64,000 nt of DNA from Beijerinckiaceae bacterium (GTDB lineage Bacteria > Pseudomonadota > Alphaproteobacteria > Rhizobiales > Beijerinckiaceae), in the NCBI GenBank assembly GCA_027532775.1, contig JAPZTO010000003.1:62001-126000 (forward strand), in the 5' to 3' direction. The stretch's first letter is position 1; every line of letters starts with the position of its first letter. The translations under genes and the position numbers were made by a program. Below, piece by piece: positions 59,838-64,000 of this stretch. The notes beneath the pieces were generated by a model that was given only the letters and a program-made list of their open reading frames with translations, had not been told where the DNA came from and searched no databases.

Positions 59838-60755
59838 TCAGCCCGTCGGCGCCGGCGCGCCGAGATGGCGGGCAAGGAAGGCAAGGCTGCGCTCCCAGGC
59901 CAGCTTCGCGGCAGCTGCATCATAGCGCGCGGTGTTCGTGTCATTGTTGAAGGCGTGGTCGACCCCGTCATACATGTGCAGCTCGAAGGTCTTGCCCGCC
60001 GCTTCCAAAGCCGCCCGGTAGGCGGGAATGCCGGCATTGATGCGCTCGTCCTTGCCGGCATAGTGGAGTTGCAACGCACCCCGGATGCCGGCCACCCGCT
60101 CGGCCGGGATTTGCCGGCCGTAATAGCTGACGCCGGCACCCAAAGCCGGCTCGATGGCGAGAACCGCATTGACCATACCGCCACCCCAGCAGAAGCCCAT
60201 GGCGCCGACCTTGCCATTCGAAAACGGATGGGAGGCGAGGAAACGCACCGCTGCCGCGATCCGGCGAGCGGCGACCTCGGCATTGAGCTGGCCGATCATC
60301 TCGCGGGCCTTGTCCTCGTCGGCGGGCGTTCCGCCTTCGGGCGAGAGCGCGTCGATCCCGAGCGTGAGATAGCCTGCCAGGGCGCCGCGCCGGGTCATGT
60401 CCCGGATATGCGGGTTGAGGCCGCGATTTTCGTGGATCATGACAAGGGCCGGGCGTTTCATCCGGTCCTTCGGCCCGACGAGATAGCCGGTCAGCCCGGC
60501 ATCGGAGCCCGGAATGGCGACCTTCTCCTCCGCCACGAGGCGTGGATCGTCCGGCCGTACCGTATCGGCGCGGGCATAGTCATTCTGGAGCAGGGGCAGC
60601 AAAGCCGTGGCCGCCGCAACCGAGCCGGCCAGTCCCGTCAGGCGCTCGAAGAAGGCGCGGCGATCCATCGCGCCATGGGTGAAGCGGTCATACAGGCGGA
60701 TGACGTCGTCAGACAGCTTCGGCGTGTTCGGATCGGACGTGTTCGGATCGGACAT
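59838..60755 (-). CDS. Dienelactone hydrolase family protein, probable Tat substrate
   Basis: 305 residues of the alpha/beta-hydrolase dienelactone-hydrolase family. The nucleophile is Cys189 in GFCWGGG, with HENRGLN (Glu109) and DGVDHAF containing the acid/base residues. About residues 31-60 look like a twin-arginine signal (MDRRAFFERLTGLAGSVAAATALLP), suggesting export. The N-terminus starts with a short tandem repeat SDPNTSDPNT encoded by a 15-bp duplication. It may act on lactones from aromatic catabolism; the link to neighbouring hmgA is only positional. Confidence 0.88.
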   Translation of the reverse strand: MSDPNTSDPNTPKLSDDVIRLYDRFTHGAMDRRAFFERLTGLAGSVAAATALLPLLQNDYARADTVRPDDPRLVAEEKVAIPGSDAGLTGYLVGPKDRMKRPALVMIHENRGLNPHIRDMTRRGALAGYLTLGIDALSPEGGTPADEDKAREMIGQLNAEVAARRIAAAVRFLASHPFSNGKVGAMGFCWGGGMVNAVLAIEPALGAGVSYYGRQIPAERVAGIRGALQLHYAGKDERINAGIPAYRAALEAAGKTFELHMYDGVDHAFNNDTNTARYDAAAAKLAWERSLAFLARHLGAPAPTG

Positions 60756-60886
60756 GGCGCATCTCCCCGACGCCCGGTTGTGTTCCCTCCGGGCATGGCG
60801 AGCATGTCACATCCGGTCCGGGAGTCGAGACGGAGGCGCCATCAACCCTTCGTGAGGGGGCGGCGGCGATGCGGATTGCGGACAAG

Positions 60887-60908
60887 AAAAAAGCGGCCCG
60901 GAGGCCGC
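60887..60908 (-). terminator. Intrinsic terminator after rplS
   Basis: On the minus strand GCGGCC-TCCG-GGCCGC forms a 6-bp stem with a 4-base loop followed by six T residues, ten bases past the rplS stop. It ends the ffh-to-rplS operon. Confidence 0.92.
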
Positions 60909-60917
60909 CTTGTCTCG

Positions 60918-61298
60918 TCAGCCGGCCGGCGTTTCCTTCCGGTCGGTGCGTTCGGCGATACGCGCCGACTTGCCGCGGCGATCGCGCAGGTAATACAGCT
61001 TTGCCCGGCGGACCTTGCCGCGGCGGACCAGCTTGATGGAATCGATATTCGGCGAGTAGAGCGGGAATACGCGCTCGACGCCTTCGCCATACGAGATCTT
61101 GCGGACAGTGAAGCTCTCGTTGAGGCCGCCGCCATTGCGCGCGATGCACACGCCTTCATAGGCCTGCACGCGGCTGCGTTCGCCTTCCTTGACCTTCACG
61201 TTCACGATGACCGTGTCGCCCGGGGCGAAATCCGGGATCTTCTTCTCGCCGAGAACGCGCTCGGCTTCTTCTTTTTCAAGCGTAGCAATGATGTCCAT
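60918..61298 (-). CDS. rplS: Ribosomal protein L19
   Basis: 126 residues. L19 sits at the 30S-50S interface. [30 protein letters not shown] and [28 protein letters not shown] are unmistakable, with [16 protein letters not shown] at the C-terminus. It is the last gene of the rpsP-rimM-HAD-trmD-rplS operon. A 123-base gap separates it from trmD, so a separate promoter or leader is possible. Confidence 0.98.
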   Translation of the reverse strand: MDIIATLEKEEAERVLGEKKIPDFAPGDTVIVNVKVKEGERSRVQAYEGVCIARNGGGLNESFTVRKISYGEGVERVFPLYSPNIDSIKLVRRGKVRRAKLYYLRDRRGKSARIAERTDRKETPAG

Positions 61299-61421
61299 GG
61301 GACCAGACCTTTTCCGTTTCGCCTTATCCTGGCGGGCGTTTCGGGACGCTGTTGTGAGTTGAGTTGCGGGCGGTACACGATCCCGCAGGGAATGTCACCC
61401 CCCGAGGCCGAAAAAACGCAG

Positions 61422-62117
61422 TCAGCGGCGATATTTGGCCCAGAGATCCGGCCTGCGGATCCGGGTGATCGCCTCTGCCTGCTCCTGCCGCCAGCGGCCG
61501 ATGGCGGCATGGTTGCCCGAGGTCAGAATGGCGGGAATATCCTCGCCTTCCCAGCTTCGAGGCCGGGTGTAATGCGGATACTCGAGCAGGCCCTGCTCGT
61601 GGCTCTCCTCGAGATCCGAGCCGTCCCCGCCCATAACCCCGGGCAGAAGCCGGATGACCGCATCGAGCACGACCTGCGCCGCGATCTCGCCGCCGGAGAG
61701 GACATAATCGCCGATCGACAATTCCTGAAGCCCGCGCCCGGCAATGACCCGCTCGTCGACACCTTCGAAGCGCCCGCAGACCAGCACTGCGCCGGGCCCG
61801 CCCGCGAGTTCGCGCGCGAAAGCCTGGTCGAGGACCCGCCCGCGGGGCGAGAGCAGGAAGCGGGGCCGTGTATCCTCCGCCGGCACAGAGGCATCAATCG
61901 CTGCCGCCAGCACATCGGCCCGGATGACCATGCCTGGCCCGCCGCCGGCCGGCGTATCGTCCACTGCCCGGTGGCGGCCGATCCCGTGGTCGCGGATATC
62001 CTTGACTGCAAGCGACCAGAGCCCGCGCTGGAGCGCATCCCCCGCCAGCGACATGCCGAGCGCTCCGGGGAACATGTCCGGCATCAGCGTCAGCACGGTG
62101 GCCCGGAACCCGGCCAT
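61422..62117 (-). CDS. trmD: tRNA (guanine37-N1)-methyltransferase TrmD
   Basis: 231 residues, SPOUT-class. It methylates G37 next to the anticodon, preventing frameshifting. [14 protein letters not shown], the [11 protein letters not shown]-knot loop, [12 protein letters not shown] and [12 protein letters not shown] (knot with the catalytic Asp region) are present. It begins three bases after the HAD gene stop, implying coupling. Confidence 0.97.
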   Translation of the reverse strand: MAGFRATVLTLMPDMFPGALGMSLAGDALQRGLWSLAVKDIRDHGIGRHRAVDDTPAGGGPGMVIRADVLAAAIDASVPAEDTRPRFLLSPRGRVLDQAFARELAGGPGAVLVCGRFEGVDERVIAGRGLQELSIGDYVLSGGEIAAQVVLDAVIRLLPGVMGGDGSDLEESHEQGLLEYPHYTRPRSWEGEDIPAILTSGNHAAIGRWRQEQAEAITRIRRPDLWAKYRR

Positions 62118-62119
62118 GC

Positions 62120-62785
62120 TCAGCCCCGGGGCCCGAGCAGCGGCAGGGCGGCGGTGAAATCACGCAATGTCGCGACGACATTGTCGAATGCGGCGAAGGC
62201 CGAGGCATCCAGCATCGTTTCCACGGCCACGGCACGCATGCCGGCGCGGCGCGCCGCCTCGACACCGAGCGGAGCATCTTCGAATACGATGCAGATTTCG
62301 GGCGCGATGCCCATCCTTTCGGCAGCCGCGAGGAACATGTCCGGATGCGGCTTGCCCCGGAAGCCCTGGCTCGGCGAGACGATGGTGCGGAAGCGCGGCC
62401 GCAGGCCGAGGGTATCGAGGACCACGGCGATGTTGTCGGGCGGGGCGGCGGTGCCGACCGCCATCGCGATGCCGTTGGCATCCGCAGCATCGAGCAGCGC
62501 CTCGAGCCCGGTCATGGGCCGGACATGGGCTGCGTAGAGGCTGCGATAGGCCGCCTCCTTCTCCTCGCCACGGCGGATGATCTCCTCGGGGGGAAGGTCG
62601 GGGAAGAGTTCGCCCAGGATTTCCGGGTTGGTGCGACCCGCCGTCCGGGCGAAAAAGCCGGCCCTGTCGAAGGGGAGGCCGTATTCCCGATGCCAGACTT
62701 CCCAGGCATCGTCATGGAAGCGCATATTGTCGACGATGGTGCCGTCCATGTCGAAGATGAGGCCGTGAACCGGAGCGTGCATCAC
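62120..62785 (-). CDS. HAD-superfamily phosphatase inserted in rimM-trmD operon
   Basis: 221 residues. HAD motif I is DMDGTIV with nucleophile Asp12 and general acid Asp14. GTAAPPDN supplies motif [11 protein letters not shown] motif III and [11 protein letters not shown] motif IV. The cap domain is of the beta-phosphoglucomutase/phosphatase type. The start overlaps the rimM stop (ATGA), and the stop is two bases from trmD. The usual order is rpsP-rimM-trmD-rplS, so this gene is an insertion into a ribosome-maturation operon. The substrate is unknown. Confidence 0.9.
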   Translation of the reverse strand: MMHAPVHGLIFDMDGTIVDNMRFHDDAWEVWHREYGLPFDRAGFFARTAGRTNPEILGELFPDLPPEEIIRRGEEKEAAYRSLYAAHVRPMTGLEALLDAADANGIAMAVGTAAPPDNIAVVLDTLGLRPRFRTIVSPSQGFRGKPHPDMFLAAAERMGIAPEICIVFEDAPLGVEAARRAGMRAVAVETMLDASAFAAFDNVVATLRDFTAALPLLGPRG

Positions 62786-63366
62786 CCCTCCTCGCCCATG
62801 CCGGGCGGGCGGCGTTCGGGCTTCGCCAGAAAGGCCGGGTCGATCACGATCCGCCGGCCGGGGACATCGACGACGGGTGTCGCCACCCGCGTGAAAGGCT
62901 GCAGCCAGGTGCCGCCGCCGGAAGCGGGGCGGATTTCCATCAGGTCGCCCGCGCCGAAATCATGCATCGCGAGGACTGTGCCGATCAGGGCACCGGCCTG
63001 ATCATAGACCGGCAGGCCGATCAGGTCGGCATGGTAGAACTCGTCCTCCTCGTCGGGAGGCGGCAGGCTGGCGCGATCGATATAGAGGAGCGTGCCGGTC
63101 AGCGCCTTGATGCGATCGCGGTCATCCTCGCCGGCGAATTTCACAACCAGCATGTCATCCTTGAGGAAACGGCCCTGTTCGATCTCGAAGACGCGGCCGT
63201 CTTCCGAGAAAAGCGGGCCATAATCGGCAATGGCCATCGGATCGGCCGTATAGGCCTTGACCCGGCATTCGCCGCGCACGCCATGCGGGGCGCCGATCAC
63301 CGCAAGGACGACACGGCTTTCCGGCGCGGGTGGTTTCGGCGCGGAGCGGGAACGGGGTTTCTTCAT
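62782..63366 (-). CDS. rimM: Ribosome maturation factor RimM
   Basis: 194 residues. It binds S19 and assists 30S head maturation. The N-terminal RimM domain reads VVLAVIGAPHGVRGECRVKAYTADP, and the C-terminal PRC-barrel holds YHADLIGLPVYDQAG and TWLQPFTR..VVDVPGRRIVID. A basic 20-residue N-terminal extension precedes it. The ATG at 63366 fits; an earlier in-frame start would add a Cys/Pro-rich leader. Confidence 0.95.
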   Translation of the reverse strand: MKKPRSRSAPKPPAPESRVVLAVIGAPHGVRGECRVKAYTADPMAIADYGPLFSEDGRVFEIEQGRFLKDDMLVVKFAGEDDRDRIKALTGTLLYIDRASLPPPDEEDEFYHADLIGLPVYDQAGALIGTVLAMHDFGAGDLMEIRPASGGGTWLQPFTRVATPVVDVPGRRIVIDPAFLAKPERRPPGMGEEG

Positions 63367-63439
63367 GGCCTGTCCTTGATCCGCCGGGCAGCAGCGCCCG
63401 GCCGATACGAGAATGCCCGAGCATGGCCCGGGCATGGAA

Positions 63440-63457
63440 GCCCGCCGGAAGGCGGGC
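63440..63457. other. Hairpin between rpsP and rimM
   Basis: GCCCGCC-GGAA-GGCGGGC is a 7-bp stem with a GGAA loop in the 142-bp rpsP-rimM spacer. No T tract follows on the minus strand, so it is more likely an mRNA stabiliser or attenuator than a terminator. Confidence 0.45.
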
Positions 63458-63508
63458 CCGTTTCTCGGTTGTGGCGGCTGCCGATTACTCGGCGGCGCCT
63501 CAGCCTTG

Positions 63509-63847
63509 CTACTCGGCTTCGCCAGCCTTGGCGGCAGCGCGCTCGGCCATCTTCTTGCCCGGCTCGGCCTTCTGCGGGTTGTTGCGGGCTTCGCGCTTCA
63601 TGACACCGGCGGCATCGAGGAAGCGCAGCACGCGATCGGTCGGCTGGGCGCCCTTGGCGAGCCAGGACTTGGCCTTTTCGAGATCGATCACCACGCGCTC
63701 GGCCGAATCCTTGGCCAGCATCGGGTTGTAGGTGCCGATCTTCTCGAGGAAGCGGCCATCCCTCGGGGCGCGGGCATCCGCCACCACGATGCGATAGACC
63801 GGGCGCTTCTTGGCGCCGCCACGGGCGAGACGAATTTTCAGAGACAT
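63509..63847 (-). CDS. rpsP: Ribosomal protein S16
   Basis: 112 residues. [41 protein letters not shown] is the S16 signature, followed by [23 protein letters not shown]. The C-terminus extends about 30 residues beyond E. coli S16 with an Ala/Lys/Glu-rich tail, as is common in alphaproteobacteria. It follows ffh on the same strand. Confidence 0.97.
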   Translation of the reverse strand: MSLKIRLARGGAKKRPVYRIVVADARAPRDGRFLEKIGTYNPMLAKDSAERVVIDLEKAKSWLAKGAQPTDRVLRFLDAAGVMKREARNNPQKAEPGKKMAERAAAKAGEAE

Positions 63848-63888
63848 GGGTTACTCCTGGATTTGCTCTGTTTCGGTGAGAGGAAAAC

Positions 63889-64000
63889 TTACTTCTTGCG
63901 GAACGGGTTGAAGCCGCCGAGGCCGGGCAGGCCGCCGCCGGTTCCAAGGCCGGGAAGGCCGGGTTTGGCGAGGCCGGGGAGAGCCGGCTTGCCGCCGGGA
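63889..64000 (-). CDS. ffh: Signal recognition particle protein Ffh, C-terminal tail (cut by window edge)
   Basis: Only the last 36 or so residues before the TAA at 63889 are in the window. They are rich in Gly, Pro and Leu (PALPGLAKPGLPGLG) and end GFNPFRKK. That low-complexity tail and the position just upstream of rpsP match the C-terminus of Ffh in Hyphomicrobiales. The GTPase and M domains lie beyond the edge, so the identity rests on tail composition plus synteny. Confidence 0.85.
   Translation of the reverse strand, partial: PGGKPALPGLAKPGLPGLGTGGGLPGLGGFNPFRKK

Noticed and set aside
59865-62537. An 890-codon open frame on the plus strand opposite the hydrolase, rplS and trmD
   Set aside because: It crosses three well-identified minus-strand genes and a terminator, with no protein-like motifs.

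Overview
This is a GC-rich chromosomal segment of an alphaproteobacterium, most likely of the order Hyphomicrobiales (Rhizobiales). The evidence is gene order. A PPSR/DUF299-maf-aroE-coaE-dnaQ arm and a hemE-hemJ-rho-mnmE-mnmG-rsmG-parA-parB arm run away from each other. There is also a hisB-DUF2628-hisH-hisA-hisF-hisE-coaA operon divergent from hslV, and holA-lptE-leuS, ftsK-lolA, glnK-amtB and ffh-rpsP-rimM-trmD-rplS blocks. I see no insertion sequence, prophage, CRISPR array or rRNA operon. One tRNA (Gly-GCC) is present. The strongest reading is that the window spans the chromosomal replication origin, at about 17.6-18.0 kb.

Layout. 0-4.3 kb: the start of murJ (cut by the edge), then a minus-strand hslV / membrane protein / hslU / phosphoesterase operon. 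4.5-9.1 kb: histidine biosynthesis and coaA, tightly coupled through ATGA/GTGA overlaps. 9.1-12.7 kb: a PfkB-family kinase, then Tim44-domain protein, mltA and Smr-domain genes. 12.9-13.9 kb: fxsA and secB. 13.9-17.6 kb: dnaQ, coaE, aroE, maf and the PPSR kinase/phosphorylase, all on the minus strand. 17.6-18.0 kb: putative oriC. 18.0-26.6 kb: hemE, hemJ, rho, mnmE, mnmG, rsmG, parA and parB, with two perfect 16-bp parS palindromes at mnmG and rsmG. 26.6-30.8 kb: holA, lptE and leuS. 30.9-37.8 kb: PLP-homeostasis protein, L,D-transpeptidase-like protein, a CenR-like response regulator with a cNMP-binding partner, xth, lolA and ftsK. 37.9-39.9 kb: amtB and glnK behind a near-consensus sigma-54 promoter.

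40-48 kb: tesB, a UbiH-type hydroxylase, Trm112, LON-domain protein, a thioredoxin-TPR co-chaperone, YbaK-type deacylase, tRNA-Gly, a phosphatase, ppa, mtgA and a CoA ester lyase. 48.1-50.9 kb: an inorganic-carbon module made of an SbtA-like permease, an SbtB-like PII protein and a beta-carbonic anhydrase. 50.9-56.5 kb: accessory metabolism (hydroxypyruvate reductase, metZ, rhodanese, OsmC, cupin and two SDRs). 56.8-60.8 kb: an orphan Cys-rich TadG/vWA protein, hmgA and a dienelactone-hydrolase-like protein. 60.9-64 kb: the ribosome-maturation operon with an extra HAD phosphatase inserted, ending in the C-terminal tail of ffh.

Replication and segregation sit together: origin, ParA, ParB, parS and, further out, FtsK. 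Envelope genes are scattered through the window (murJ, mltA, lptE, lolA, mtgA, the L,D-transpeptidase and the CenR-like regulator). Several convergent gene pairs are separated by only 3-16 bases or overlap. The window has only three clear hairpin-plus-tract terminators, so much termination is probably Rho-dependent.
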